Shown here: piece by piece, positions 16,561-27,865 of the stretch
Numbering within the stretch: the first letter of the stretch is position 1
How the letters are laid out: every line of letters starts with the position of its first letter
The notes under the pieces: model-generated
Seen by the model: the letters and a program-made list of their open reading frames with translations, nothing else
What the model was told of the DNA's origin: nothing
Databases searched by the model: none
Position numbers and translations under genes: made by a program
From: Rathayibacter rathayi
Lineage (GTDB): Bacteria; Actinomycetota; Actinomycetes; Actinomycetales; Microbacteriaceae
DNA length: 64,000 nt
Direction: 5' to 3'
Assembly (NCBI RefSeq): GCF_004011095.1
Contig: NZ_CP028129.1
Coordinates: 868,001-932,000, forward strand

Positions 16561-17363
16561 GCGACGTCATCCGCCTCGACTCCGCTCTCGCCGAACGGGG
16601 CATTGCCCGCTCGCGTACCCGCGCTGCCCGCATGATCGCCGACGGCCTGGTGACGGTGGACGGGACGCCGGCGCTGAAAGCATCCCTCCGCGTCCGTGCG
16701 GATCAAGACATCGCGGCCGCGGCTCTCGACCACTACGTCAGTCGAGCTGCGCACAAGCTGATCGCCGCTCTCGACATCTTCTCGACGGTACGGGTGGGCG
16801 GCGCGCACGCTCTCGATGTCGGAGCATCGACCGGCGGCTTTTCGCAGGTGCTGCTCGAACGCGGTGCGGCGTCGGTGATTGCGCTCGACGTCGGCCACGC
16901 GCAACTCGCGCCGCGGATCCGGTCGGATGAGCGGATTCACGTCGTAGAGGGCTTCAATGCGCGTGATCTGACGGCGGCCCGGCTCGCGGAGGCCGCAGGG
17001 ACCGACGTTGTCCCGCGGCTGGTGGTGTCGGACGTCTCGTTCATCTCGCTCACGATGGTGTTGCCTCCGATCGCCGCGTCGGTCGATCCGCTCGCCGACA
17101 TCGTGGTCTTGGTGAAGCCGCAGTTCGAAGTCGGGCGCACCGGAGTGCGCGAAGGGATCGTGCGCGACCCGGAGCTGCGTCGAGAGGCGCTCTCGGACGT
17201 GCTCTGGGCGGCCTGGGATGTCGGTCTGGGTGTCGTCGGGCTGGCCGAGTCCCCACTCCCGGGGAGCGCTGGCAATCGCGAGTATCTGGCGCACCTCCAC
17301 CGCGACGTGGGGACGATTCCGACAGAATGGAGGGACGCGGTCAGCGCGCTCACCACCGGGTGA
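16557..17363 (+). CDS. tlyA: TlyA-family rRNA 2'-O-methyltransferase
   Basis: A 268-residue protein. Residues 1-60 are an S4 RNA-binding domain (LAERGIARSRTRAARMIADG), and ~75-260 are an FtsJ-like methyltransferase with the SAM motif ALDVGASTGGFSQVLLERG (about 83-101) and KPQFEVGR. In mycobacteria TlyA methylates C1409 of 16S and C1920 of 23S rRNA, which gives capreomycin sensitivity; it is also annotated as a hemolysin. The TTG start overlaps the previous stop (TTGA). It heads the nadK-recN block, matching the mycobacterial order. Confidence 0.92.
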   Translation: MSDVIRLDSALAERGIARSRTRAARMIADGLVTVDGTPALKASLRVRADQDIAAAALDHYVSRAAHKLIAALDIFSTVRVGGAHALDVGASTGGFSQVLLERGAASVIALDVGHAQLAPRIRSDERIHVVEGFNARDLTAARLAEAAGTDVVPRLVVSDVSFISLTMVLPPIAASVDPLADIVVLVKPQFEVGRTGVREGIVRDPELRREALSDVLWAAWDVGLGVVGLAESPLPGSAGNREYLAHLHRDVGTIPTEWRDAVSALTTG

Positions 17364-17410
17364 CGCGATCGTGTCCGCCGCTGTCGACCGATCAGAAGGA
17401 CACCCTCTCG

Positions 17411-18334
17411 ATGCAGTCCCCTCCTGACGAGCGCAACATCCTCGTCATTGCCCACACCGGACGGGCGGACTCTCTCGACGCGGCGATCCTCGTCGTGCAC
17501 CGCTTGAGGAACTCCGGCGCTCGTCCCGTGCTCTGCGCTGACGACAAGGGCGACATCGTCACGGTCGCTCCGGATCTCGGCGATGTCTCGGTGCTTGGTG
17601 CCGATGTCCCGCTGAGGTCGATCGAGCTGGTGTTCGTGCTCGGCGGAGACGGAACCATCCTGCGCGCGGCTGAGATCGTGCGCGCGGGGACCGCCCCGCT
17701 ACTCGGGGTCAACCTCGGCCACGTCGGCTTCCTCGCCGAGAGCGAGCGCGATGATCTGGACGATGCCGTGGCGCGCGCGCTCGACGGCGACTACACGGTG
17801 GAGGAGCGCATGACCCTCCAGGTACACGTCACCATCGACGAGACCGTCGTCTACGAGACCTGGGCGCTGAACGAGGCCACCGTCGAGAAGGGCAGCCGGG
17901 AGCGGATGCTCGAGGTGATGGTCGGGGTCGACGGGCGTCCGCTGTCTAGCTTCGGTTGCGACGGGATCGTCGTGTCTACTCCCACCGGATCGACTGCCTA
18001 CGCCTTCTCCGGCGGCGGGCCCGTGGTGTGGCCGTCGGTCGAGGCCATGCTCCTCGTGCCGCTCAGTGCACATGCCCTCTTCGCACGTCCGCTCGTCGTC
18101 GGACCTTCGTCGAGCCTCGCCGTCGAGGTCAAGGAGCGAACCGACGGCATCGGCGTGCTCTGGGCCGACGGCCGGCGCGCGTACGAGCTGCCCCCGGGGG
18201 CGCGCGTCGTCTACCGCCGCTCGCCCGTGCCCGTGCGCTTCGCGCGCCTGCACGACGCCTCCTTCACCGATCGACTCGTGCACAAGTTCGGTCTCCCCAT
18301 CCGCGGATGGCGGGGGTCGGCGGAGACGGAGTAG
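17411..18334 (+). CDS. nadK: NAD kinase
   Basis: The ATG at 17411 gives 307 residues; the AGAAGGA upstream (about 17395) is a plausible ribosome site. The enzyme phosphorylates NAD to NADP with ATP or polyphosphate. The diagnostic GGDGT lies at 78-82 (VFVLGGDGTILRAAE), and TPTGSTAYAFSGGGPV, the second family motif, lies near 193-208. It lies between tlyA and recN, the conserved actinobacterial context (Rv1695). Confidence 0.95.
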   Translation: MQSPPDERNILVIAHTGRADSLDAAILVVHRLRNSGARPVLCADDKGDIVTVAPDLGDVSVLGADVPLRSIELVFVLGGDGTILRAAEIVRAGTAPLLGVNLGHVGFLAESERDDLDDAVARALDGDYTVEERMTLQVHVTIDETVVYETWALNEATVEKGSRERMLEVMVGVDGRPLSSFGCDGIVVSTPTGSTAYAFSGGGPVVWPSVEAMLLVPLSAHALFARPLVVGPSSSLAVEVKERTDGIGVLWADGRRAYELPPGARVVYRRSPVPVRFARLHDASFTDRLVHKFGLPIRGWRGSAETE

Positions 18335-18340
18335 GGCCCG

Positions 18341-20029
18341 ATGCTCGAAGAGTTGCAGATCCGGGATCTCGGAGTGATCGCGGAAGCGACGCTCCCGCTC
18401 GGACCGGGCTTCACCGCGGTCACGGGCGAGACGGGAGCCGGCAAGACGATGGTGGTCACGGCGCTCGGCCTGGTACTGGGCTCCCGGTCGGACGCCTCAG
18501 CGGTGCGCTCCGGGGCGAAGCAGGCGTGGGTGTCCGGCCGCTGGCTCGTGCCGGAGGAGGGTCCGGTCGCCGAGCGGGTGCACGACGCGGGCGGTGATCT
18601 CGACGGCCCCGAGCTGCTGCTCGCTCGCTCCGTGTCGGCGGAGGGGCGCGGTCGCGCGGTCGTCGGCGGGCGCAGTGCCCCGGTCAGCGTGCTGAGCGAA
18701 CTCGCTGACCAGCTGGTGGTCGTGCATGGACAGTCGGATCAGATCCGACTCCGGTCGGCCGCGGCGCAGCGCGAGGCGCTCGACCGCTTCGGCGGGCCCG
18801 AGCTCGCCGACGCCCTGCGCGACTACACGAGCGTCTTCGAGCGTTGGCGAGCGAATCGGGAGGAGCTCGACTCCCTGACCGCGGCGCGGGAGGCGCGCGC
18901 CCTGGAGGCGGACCGGCTCCGCTCCGCTCTGGCCGAGATCGAGGTCGTCGCTCCCCAGCGGGGCGAGGACGTCGAGCTCGCGGCGCAGTCGGCCCGGCTC
19001 GGCAGCATCGAGCAGTTGCGGGTCGCGGCCGGCGAAGCCCGCGAGGCGATCTCGTCGGACGAACTGGACGGACGTGACGCGCTCGGGCTGGTGGAGACGG
19101 CGCGCCGGGTGCTGGAGCGGGCGGCCGAGCACGATGCGGCCCTCCAACCGATGGTGCTGACGCTCGAGGAGGCCGCGGTGCTCCTCGTCGACGCGGCCGG
19201 CGGGCTCTCCTCCTACCTCGCCGAACTCGACCTCGACGGCGCTCACGACCTGGAACTGATCGAGAACCGCCGGGCCGAGCTGTCCCTGCTGGTGCGCAGT
19301 TACGGACCGACGCTCGACGATGTGCTGGACCTGGTCGACTCCTCCGGACTGCGCCTGCTCGAGCTGGACGGTGACGACGAACGGATCGCGGCGCTCGAGG
19401 CCGACACGGACGCCGATGCCGGTCTCGTCGACCGACTCGCGGCTCGGCTGACCGAGGTGCGGACCGTGGCGGCGGCGGAGTTGGGCGAGCGGGTCAGCGA
19501 CGAACTCACAGCCCTGGCGATGGCGGACGCGCGCCTGCATGTGCAGGTGACCTCGGCGGGGGAGCCGGCAGCGCACGGGCGCGACTCGATCGAGATGCTG
19601 CTCCAACCGCACACCGGTGCGACACCTCGGCCGCTGGCCCGCGGGGCCTCGGGCGGCGAACTGTCGCGGGTGATGCTCGCGATCGAGGTCGTGGTCGCGG
19701 CCAACGATCCGGTGCCGACATTCGTGTTCGACGAGGTCGACGCGGGAGTTGGTGGCGCGGCCGCGATCGAGATCGGTCGGCGCCTCGCGAGGCTCGCCGA
19801 GACCTCGCAGGTGATCGTCGTCACGCACCTGGCGCAGGTCGCGGCGTTCGCGACCAACCACCTCCGCGTCGAGAAGGGCTCGGACGGTGCGGTGACCTCG
19901 AGTGCCGTGACGCAGCTCGACTCCGAGGAGCGGGTGTCGGAGATGGCGCGCTTGCTGTCGGGGCTCGCCGGCTCCGCGAACGCCCTCGCTCACGCGCGGG
20001 AGCTGCTCGAGACCGGCCGCCGGGGCTGA
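18341..20029 (+). CDS. recN: DNA repair protein RecN
   Basis: A 562-residue SMC-like ATPase involved in double-strand break repair. The Walker A GETGAGKT is at 29-36. The middle (about 150-390) is charged and helical, as expected for the coiled coil. The C-terminus has the ABC signature region [14 protein letters not shown] and Walker [16 protein letters not shown] start six bases after nadK. Length and order match actinobacterial RecN. Confidence 0.95.
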   Translation: MLEELQIRDLGVIAEATLPLGPGFTAVTGETGAGKTMVVTALGLVLGSRSDASAVRSGAKQAWVSGRWLVPEEGPVAERVHDAGGDLDGPELLLARSVSAEGRGRAVVGGRSAPVSVLSELADQLVVVHGQSDQIRLRSAAAQREALDRFGGPELADALRDYTSVFERWRANREELDSLTAAREARALEADRLRSALAEIEVVAPQRGEDVELAAQSARLGSIEQLRVAAGEAREAISSDELDGRDALGLVETARRVLERAAEHDAALQPMVLTLEEAAVLLVDAAGGLSSYLAELDLDGAHDLELIENRRAELSLLVRSYGPTLDDVLDLVDSSGLRLLELDGDDERIAALEADTDADAGLVDRLAARLTEVRTVAAAELGERVSDELTALAMADARLHVQVTSAGEPAAHGRDSIEMLLQPHTGATPRPLARGASGGELSRVMLAIEVVVAANDPVPTFVFDEVDAGVGGAAAIEIGRRLARLAETSQVIVVTHLAQVAAFATNHLRVEKGSDGAVTSSAVTQLDSEERVSEMARLLSGLAGSANALAHARELLETGRRG

Positions 20030-20105
20030 ACATCGCCGGGCCGGGCCAACACCGATCCGGGACCGGCGGTCCGTCGTGCCTGTTCTGCTGTTACGGTGGA
20101 ACCCC

Positions 20106-21876
<1,771 letters not shown>

Positions 21877-21884
<8 letters not shown>

Positions 21885-22512
21885 GCCGCTCTCGGACGAG
21901 CTGGTCGAGCCGGACGTCCTGACCAGCGAACGGGTCTTCGACGGGATGGTCTGGGGCGTCCGCGCCGAGACGTTCCGCTACGGCGGTGGGGAGCTGCGCC
22001 GGGAGTTCCTCGACCACACCGGCGCCGTCGCGGTTCTTGCTCTGGACGACGAGGACCGCGTCGCCCTGATTAAGCAGTACCGGCATCCGGTCCGTACCCG
22101 GGAGTGGGAGATCCCCGCGGGCCTCCTCGATGTGCAGGGCGAGGATCCGCTCGCCGCTGCGCAGCGCGAGCTGGGCGAGGAGACGGACCTGCGGGCCCAG
22201 CGCTGGGACCTGCTCTCGGAGTTCGCGACGTCGCCCGGCGGCAGCGACGAGGTGATCCGGATCTATCTCGCGCGCGAACTCTCGGCCACCGGATCCGCCT
22301 TCGACCGCGAGGCCGAGGAAGCCGATATGGAGCTGCGCTGGGTGCCGCTCGACGAGGCCGTCGAGGCGGTGCTGGCCCGCCGGGTGCAGAACCCGTCGCT
22401 GAGCATCGCGGTGCTCGCTGCGCACGCGTTCCGCTCGCGCGACTGGAGCGGACTGGGTGACGCCTCCTCGCCCTGGACCCGTCACCCGCGGGTCCGTCAC
22501 CCCCGGGGGTGA
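21877..22512 (+). CDS. NUDIX hydrolase, ADP-ribose pyrophosphatase type
   Basis: A 211-residue protein with a NUDIX box: G of GLLDVQ, then E, then QRELGEETD (about residues 80-103). The preceding [15 protein letters not shown] and [18 protein letters not shown] match ADP-ribose/nucleoside-diphosphate-sugar hydrolases. It probably cleaves ADP-ribose to AMP and ribose 5-phosphate. It overlaps pyrG by eight bases and xerD by four, and holds the same place as Rv1700 in mycobacteria. Substrate not certain. Confidence 0.88.
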
Positions 22513-23417
22513 GCCCGCGCGCCTGCGCTGAGGCGTTCCTCCGCCAGGCGAGCGTGGAGCGCGGGCTCTCGGCGCACACGCTCGCTGCCTACCGGCGGGA
22601 CCTGGCGCTCTACCTCGGCTGGCTCGCGGAGCGCGGGACCGACGACCTGGCGCAGCTGCGGCGGGCGGACGTGGGCGAGTTCTCCTCCTGGCTCGCCGCG
22701 CGGACGGAACGACCGCTCGCGGCGAGCTCGCGGGCGCGGATCCTCTCGAGCGTCCGCGGGCTGCACCGGTTTGCTCTAGAGGAGGGGCTCGTTGCGGACG
22801 ACGTGGCCCGAGACGTGCTGCCGCCGAAGATCCCGATGACCCTGCCGAAGGCGGTCACGGTCGAGCAGATGGCGGCGCTGCTCGACGCGGCGCGGGGCGA
22901 GGAGCTCGCCGATCTGCGCGATCGGGCGCTGCTCGAACTGCTCTACGCGACCGGGGCTCGTATCTCGGAGGCGGTCGACTTGACCGTCGACGACGTGGTG
23001 GACGCCGAAGTGGTGCGCCTCACGGGCAAGGGCTCGAAGCAGCGGATGGTGCCGCTCGGGCGTTACGCCCGTGAGGCGGTCGAGGAGTACCTGGTGCGGG
23101 CCCGGCCGGAGCTGTCGCGGCGCGGACGGGCGACTCCGGCGCTCTTCCTCGGGGTGCGCGGGAGTCGGCTCTCGCGGCAGAGCGCGTGGCTAGTCATCCG
23201 TGCGGTCGCCGAGAAGGCGGGCCTGGACCGCGAGATCTCGCCGCACACGTTCCGTCACTCGTTCGCGACCCACCTGCTCGCGGGCGGCGCGGACGTTCGC
23301 GTGGTGCAGGAGTTGCTCGGGCACGCCTCGGTGGCGACGACGCAGATCTACACGCTGGTGACGGCGGACACGCTACGGGACGTGTACACGTCGGCGCATC
23401 CGCGAGCGCGACGCTGA
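22509..23417 (+). CDS. xerD: Site-specific tyrosine recombinase XerD
   Basis: A 302-residue tyrosine recombinase that resolves chromosome dimers at dif with XerC. The complete catalytic set is visible: Arg151 (ATGARISE), Lys174 (GKGSKQR), His246-x-x-Arg249 (HTFRHSFATHL), His272 (LLGHASV) and Tyr281 (TTQIYTLV). The N-terminal SAM-like core-binding domain spans ~5-95. The GTG start overlaps the NUDIX stop (GTGA). The chromosomal position next to parA/scpAB is standard, so this is not an integrase of a mobile element. Confidence 0.95.
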   Translation: MSPRACAEAFLRQASVERGLSAHTLAAYRRDLALYLGWLAERGTDDLAQLRRADVGEFSSWLAARTERPLAASSRARILSSVRGLHRFALEEGLVADDVARDVLPPKIPMTLPKAVTVEQMAALLDAARGEELADLRDRALLELLYATGARISEAVDLTVDDVVDAEVVRLTGKGSKQRMVPLGRYAREAVEEYLVRARPELSRRGRATPALFLGVRGSRLSRQSAWLVIRAVAEKAGLDREISPHTFRHSFATHLLAGGADVRVVQELLGHASVATTQIYTLVTADTLRDVYTSAHPRARR

Positions 23418-23524
23418 GGCGTAGGGCCGTGCGGCGGGGCGCCGCAGCGGGGGAGCGGGGCGCCGGTACACTCGACGAAGGCCGCGCGGGAGCGCACGCC
23501 GACACGGAAGCGAGGACGACGCAG

Positions 23525-24412
23525 GTGACACGCAAGACGGACGACAAGGCCGAACTCACCGGTCTCGAAGCCCCGACGCTCGGCCCGACCGGTCGCCCCC
23601 TGCGCGATTTCCCGCTGCCGGTGGAACTCACCGGCCACGGACCCGCTCGGATCATCTCGCTCTGCAACCAAAAGGGTGGCGTCGGCAAGACGACGACGAC
23701 CATCAACCTGGGCGCGACGCTCGCCGAGTACGGTCGCCGGGTCCTGGCCATCGACTTCGACCCGCAGGGCGCCCTCTCGGCCGGCCTCGGCGTCACCACC
23801 TACGACTCGATCACGATCTACGACCTGCTCCTGGGCACAGTGAAGGACCCGGTCGAGGCGATCCGGAAGACCCGCGTCCCGGGCCTGGACGTCATCCCCG
23901 CCAACATCGACCTGTCGGCAGCCGAGGTGCACCTCGTCAACGAGGTCGCCCGCGAGCAGATCCTCGCCCGGGTGCTGCGCAAGGTGAGTGCCGACTACGA
24001 CGTCGTGCTGATCGACTGCCAACCCTCGCTGGGCCTGCTCACCGTGAACGCCCTCACGGCGAGCCACGGCGTGCTCATCCCGCTCGAGTGCGAATTCTTC
24101 GCTCTGCGCGGTGTGGCCCTGCTGATCGAGACGATCGACAAGGTCCGCGACCGCCTCAATCCGGTGATCGAGCTCGACGGCATCCTGCCCACGATGTACG
24201 ACTCCCGGACCCTGCACTCGCGCGAGGTGCTCGACCGCGTGGTCGACGCCTTCGGCGACAGCGTGCTCGAGACGGTGATTGGCCGCACGGTGAAGTTCCC
24301 CGATGCCAGCGTGTCCGGCGTGCCGATCACCCAGTTCGCGCCCGAGCACAACGCCGCGAAGGCATACCGCAAGCTCGCCAGGGAGCTGATCTCGCGTGGC
24401 GCGGTCGCCTGA
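23525..24412 (+). CDS. ParA/Soj-like ATPase
   Basis: The GTG at 23525 (295 residues) follows a GACGACGCAG leader; longer frames overlap xerD. Deviant Walker A KGGVGKTT is at 50-57, and VLAIDFDPQGALSAGLG and VVLIDCQPSLGLLTVNAL follow, all typical of ParA/MinD chromosome-partition ATPases. The ~40-residue N-terminal extension is low in conservation. It has no parB beside it but sits next to scpA-scpB as in other actinobacteria (Rv1708 position), so a role in chromosome segregation together with SMC-ScpAB is likely. Confidence 0.9.
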   Translation: MTRKTDDKAELTGLEAPTLGPTGRPLRDFPLPVELTGHGPARIISLCNQKGGVGKTTTTINLGATLAEYGRRVLAIDFDPQGALSAGLGVTTYDSITIYDLLLGTVKDPVEAIRKTRVPGLDVIPANIDLSAAEVHLVNEVAREQILARVLRKVSADYDVVLIDCQPSLGLLTVNALTASHGVLIPLECEFFALRGVALLIETIDKVRDRLNPVIELDGILPTMYDSRTLHSREVLDRVVDAFGDSVLETVIGRTVKFPDASVSGVPITQFAPEHNAAKAYRKLARELISRGAVA

Positions 24413-25220
24413 GGCCGTGCTTCAGGAGCGTCCCGCTCCCGCCGGGTTTCACCTTGCGCTGACCAACTTCGAGGGGCCGTTCGACCTCCTGCTGAGCCTG
24501 ATCGCGAAGCAGCAGGTCGACATCACCGAGATCGCGTTGAGCGCGGTAACGGACGAGTTCCTCTCCTACCTGCACGGGATCGACACGCTCGAGGGGCTGG
24601 ACCGCGCGTCCGAGTTCCTGGTCGTCGCGGCGACCCTCCTGGACCTCAAGATCGCCGGGCTGCTGCCGCAGGGCGAGCTCGTGAACGCGGAGGACGCGGC
24701 TCTGCTGGAGGCGCGCGACCTGCTGTTCGCCCGGCTCCTGCAGTACAAGGCGTTCAAGCAGGTTTCGTCGTGGTTCGCCGAGCGGATGGCGGTCGAGACC
24801 GCGCGGCACCGGCGCGATGTGCCCCTGGAGGAGGAGTACCGGGCCGCGAAGCCGGAGCTGGTCTGGACCCTGTCGGCCGCCGACTTCGCCGCTCTCGCGA
24901 CCGTCGCCCTCGCCCCGCGCGAGCTGCCGACGCTTGGTCTGGACCACCTGCATGCACCGCAGATCAGCATCCGGGAACAGGCGGCGCATGTGGTCGCCGT
25001 GCTGCGTGCCGGGGAGTCGGCCACCTTCCGCGAACTGATCACCGGCGCCGACGAGAAGGGCGTGATCGTCGCGCGGTTCCTGGCCGTGCTCGAGCTCTAC
25101 CGGCACGCGGCGATCACCTTCGAGCAGCCGGAGCCGCTCGGCGAGCTGACGCTGCGCTGGGTCGCGGAGCGGTGGAGCGACGAGAGCCTCGCCGCGCTCG
25201 GAGCCGACTATGACTCCTGA
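24396..25220 (+). CDS. scpA: Segregation and condensation protein A
   Basis: A kleisin subunit that bridges SMC heads with ScpB. FHLALTNFEGPFDLLLSLIA and KQQVDITEIALSAVTDEFLSY are the conserved N-terminal motifs. The C-terminal winged helix (FLAVLELYRHAAITFEQPEP) binds the SMC head. The GTG at 24396 overlaps the ParA gene by 17 bases; a second in-frame GTG at 24417 would give 267 residues and is equally plausible. 274 residues as called. Confidence 0.93.
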   Translation: MARSPEAVLQERPAPAGFHLALTNFEGPFDLLLSLIAKQQVDITEIALSAVTDEFLSYLHGIDTLEGLDRASEFLVVAATLLDLKIAGLLPQGELVNAEDAALLEARDLLFARLLQYKAFKQVSSWFAERMAVETARHRRDVPLEEEYRAAKPELVWTLSAADFAALATVALAPRELPTLGLDHLHAPQISIREQAAHVVAVLRAGESATFRELITGADEKGVIVARFLAVLELYRHAAITFEQPEPLGELTLRWVAERWSDESLAALGADYDS

Positions 25221-25791
25221 GGCGGGCCCCGGAACCGTCGCGTTCGAGATCGACCGGGCAATCGAGGCAATCCTGATGGTCGCCGACGAGCCGCAGTCGC
25301 TCGCCGCGCTCGCGACGGCGCTCTCGCGGCCGATCGCGGTGGTGCGCCAGTCGATCGAGCGGCTGGTCGCCGACTACGACGGCGTCGACGGATCGACCCG
25401 GCGGGGCTTTGAGCTGCGCGAGGTCGGCGGGGGCTGGCGGATCTACGTGCGCCGCGAATACGACCCGGTGGTCACGGATTTCGTGCTCACCCAGAACCCC
25501 ACTCGGCTCTCGCAGGCGGCGCTCGAAACGCTGGCGGTCATCGCCTACAAACAGCCCGTCTCGCGCGGCCAGGTCGCGCAGATCCGAGCGGTCAATGTCG
25601 ACTCCGTCGCGCGCACTCTCCTCGGCCGCGGCCTGATCGCGGAGGTCGGCCACGACCCCGAGACCGGCGCGGTCCTCTACGGCACCACCGAGCATCTGCT
25701 CGTGCACCTCGGCCTCACCTCGCTCGACGAGCTGCCGAAGATCTCCCCCCTACTGAGCGACGGAAGAGACGGATTCGATGAGCGCGCCTGA
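25210..25791 (+). CDS. scpB: Segregation and condensation protein B
   Basis: A 193-residue ScpB with two winged-helix domains (about 10-90 and 95-170). QAALETLAVIAYKQPVSR and ALLGRGLIAEVG-like (RTLLGRGLIAEVG) segments are diagnostic. It works with ScpA and SMC in chromosome condensation. It overlaps scpA by 11 bases and rluB by 14, so the block is one operon. Confidence 0.94.
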   Translation: MTPEAGPGTVAFEIDRAIEAILMVADEPQSLAALATALSRPIAVVRQSIERLVADYDGVDGSTRRGFELREVGGGWRIYVRREYDPVVTDFVLTQNPTRLSQAALETLAVIAYKQPVSRGQVAQIRAVNVDSVARTLLGRGLIAEVGHDPETGAVLYGTTEHLLVHLGLTSLDELPKISPLLSDGRDGFDERA

Positions 25792-26713
25792 CAGTGGCCC
25801 CGAGGGCGAACGACTGCAGAAGGTCCTCGCGGCAGCGGGGGTCGCCTCCCGACGAGTGGTTGAGGAGATGATCGTGGCGCGGAGGATCCGCGTGAATGGC
25901 GAGGTGGCGGACGAGCTCGGTCGCCGCATCGACCCGGCGACCGACCGGATCGAGGTGGACGGAGTCGCGGTGCAGCTGGACACCTCGCGCCGTTACGTGA
26001 TGCTCAACAAGCCGGTCGGCGTCGTCAGCTCGCTGGCGGACGAGAACGGCCGCACGGACCTCAGCCTCTACACGAAGAACTTCCAGGAGCGGCTGTTCAA
26101 TGTCGGTCGCCTCGACGCCGAGACGTCCGGCCTGCTGGTTTTGACCAACGACGGTGAGCTGGCGCATGTGCTCGCGCATCCGTCGTTCGGCGTGACGAAG
26201 ACGTACATCGCGAAGGTGCACGGGCAGGTCCTCGCGCAGACGATCGCGACACTGACCTCGGGGATCGAGCTCGACGACGGACCGGTGGTGGCGGACAAGG
26301 CACGGCTGCTGGGCCGGCCGGAGGGGCGCTCGAACGCATCGCTCGTGGAGATCACCCTGCACTCGGGGCGCAACCGCATCGTGCGTCGGATGCTGGCGGC
26401 GGTCGGACACCCGGTGATCGAGCTGGTCCGGCGCCAGTTCGGTCCACTGCACCTCGGGACGCTGCGCTCGGGCGACCTGCGCGACCTCACGCGCGATGAG
26501 CTGGGTGCGCTGTTGACGATCGCGCGGCAGGGCGGCGAGGCGGTGGCTGCCGCTCCTGCGCTTCCGACGAAGAAGGCGAGCATGGGGGCCCGGCGTCCGC
26601 GTCCTGAGGCGGGGCGCTCTGGCGATCGTGGAGGCTCCTCCACAGGCGGCCGCGGTGGAGAGGCTCCTCCGCGCCGTTCCGGTGCCGACAAGCAGCGTCG
26701 CACCGATCGCTAG
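25778..26713 (+). CDS. 23S rRNA pseudouridine synthase, RluB/RsuA family
   Basis: Residues 8-65 are an S4 domain (LQKVLAAAGVASRRVVEEMI), and ~70-240 are an RsuA/RluB-type catalytic domain. The catalytic aspartate lies in GRLDAETSGLLVLTNDGEL (about 108-126), and the arginine-rich GRNRIVRRMLAAVGHPV follows. It probably makes a pseudouridine in the 23S peptidyl-transferase region. The last ~55 residues are low-complexity, basic and glycine-rich (RSGDRGGSSTGGRGGEA), as in many actinobacterial homologues. ATG start. Confidence 0.9.
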   Translation: MSAPDSGPEGERLQKVLAAAGVASRRVVEEMIVARRIRVNGEVADELGRRIDPATDRIEVDGVAVQLDTSRRYVMLNKPVGVVSSLADENGRTDLSLYTKNFQERLFNVGRLDAETSGLLVLTNDGELAHVLAHPSFGVTKTYIAKVHGQVLAQTIATLTSGIELDDGPVVADKARLLGRPEGRSNASLVEITLHSGRNRIVRRMLAAVGHPVIELVRRQFGPLHLGTLRSGDLRDLTRDELGALLTIARQGGEAVAAAPALPTKKASMGARRPRPEAGRSGDRGGSSTGGRGGEAPPRRSGADKQRRTDR

Positions 26714-26722
26714 GCTGTCCGG

Positions 26723-27829
26723 GTGAACGAGCTCCTGCGCCCCGCTCCGCCCGCCCTGCGGACGACTGGCACGGTGCGGGTGGTCGGCTCCGGCCTGCTC
26801 GGCGCCTCCATCGGCCTCGGCCTTGCCTCGCGCGGGGTGGACGTGGTTCTCGACGACGCGTCGCCCGCGAGCCTGTCCCTCGCCATTGATTACGGGGCCG
26901 GCCGCGCCGCCACCTCGGCCGACCGGCCGTCCGTGGTCGTCGTCTGCGTCCCTCCGGACGTCACCGCGAGCGTCGTCGAGCGCGAGCTCGCGGCGTACCC
27001 GGAGGCCGTCGTCACCGATGTGGCGAGCGTGAAGACCCAGCCCCTGCGTGAGCTGCGCGCCCGCGGCGTCGACCTCGCTCGATACATCGGCTCGCACCCG
27101 ATGGCCGGCCGGGAGCGCGGCGGCCCGGTCGCGGCGCGCGGCGACCTCTTCGTCGGTCGCCCCTGGGTGATCTGCCGCGACAGTGAGACGACGCCCGAGG
27201 CGCTCGCGCGGGTGGAGGGTCTCGCGCTGGATCTCGGTGGCACCATCGTGGAGATGGATCCGGAGGAGCACGACCTCTCGGTTGGGCTGGTCTCACACGT
27301 TCCGCAGGTGATCTCCTCGCTGCTCGGCCAGCGCCTTCTCGCTGCTCCGAACGCGGCGCTGCGCCTGGCCGGGCAGGGCGTCCGCGACGTCTCGCGCCTG
27401 GCCGCCTCCGCGCCCGAGCTGTGGATGCAGATCCTCGCGGCCAACCGTGAGCACGTCGTCGCGGTGCTCGACGCCTTCCGCGACGACGTCGCCGCGGTCG
27501 CCGACGCTCTCCGCGACCTCGACGCGCCGGGGTCGCGCCGCGTCCTCGCTGAGCACCTCGCCGCGGGTAACGCCGGAGTGGCGCGCCTGCCCGGCAAGCA
27601 CGGCCAGGACCAGCGCTTCTCCACCCTGATCGTCCTCATCGACGACTCGCCCGGGACCCTCGCGCGGCTCCTCGTCGAGATCGGCGAAGCCGGCGTCAAC
27701 CTCGAGGACGTGCGGCTCGAGCACGCGCAGGGGCGCAGAGTGGGGCTCGCCGAAATCTCCGTGGTGCCCGAGGCGGTCGCGCCGCTGACCGAAGAACTGA
27801 CCGTACGCGGCTGGAGGATCGCCGGATGA
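26723..27829 (+). CDS. tyrA: Prephenate dehydrogenase with C-terminal ACT domain
   Basis: A 368-residue protein. The Rossmann motif [17 protein letters not shown] is at ~22-38, and [11 protein letters not shown] and [10 protein letters not shown] are family motifs of TyrA, which makes 4-hydroxyphenylpyruvate for tyrosine synthesis. Residues ~290-365 form an ACT domain ([20 protein letters not shown]), which fits feedback by tyrosine. The GTG start lies nine bases after rluB. Its stop is part of a 26-bp tandem duplication leading into cmk. Confidence 0.92.
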   Translation: MNELLRPAPPALRTTGTVRVVGSGLLGASIGLGLASRGVDVVLDDASPASLSLAIDYGAGRAATSADRPSVVVVCVPPDVTASVVERELAAYPEAVVTDVASVKTQPLRELRARGVDLARYIGSHPMAGRERGGPVAARGDLFVGRPWVICRDSETTPEALARVEGLALDLGGTIVEMDPEEHDLSVGLVSHVPQVISSLLGQRLLAAPNAALRLAGQGVRDVSRLAASAPELWMQILAANREHVVAVLDAFRDDVAAVADALRDLDAPGSRRVLAEHLAAGNAGVARLPGKHGQDQRFSTLIVLIDDSPGTLARLLVEIGEAGVNLEDVRLEHAQGRRVGLAEISVVPEAVAPLTEELTVRGWRIAG

Positions 27830-27865
27830 GCACCGAGCAGAGGATCGCCCGATGAGTACCGAGCA
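27814..27865 (+). repeat. 26-bp tandem duplication at the tyrA-cmk junction
   Basis: GAGGATCGCCGGATGAGCAC... at 27814-27839 is repeated at 27840-27865 with two substitutions. Both copies contain an ATGA stop/start overlap and encode MSTEQ. The result is two consecutive coupled starts, at 27826 and 27852. Confidence 0.85.
27826..27855 (+). CDS. Nine-codon coupled mini-ORF ahead of cmk
   Basis: ATG at 27826 overlaps the tyrA stop. The frame encodes MSTEQRIAR and ends in TGA overlapping the cmk ATG at 27852. It is a by-product of the 26-bp duplication. It may act only as a translational relay, since ribosomes ending tyrA would re-initiate here and then at cmk. No evidence for a functional peptide. 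Confidence 0.35.
   Translation: MSTEQRIAR

Noticed and set aside
22509..23417. Mobile-element integrase
   Set aside because: All features and the conserved pyrG-nudix-xerD-parA-scpAB order fit chromosomal XerD.
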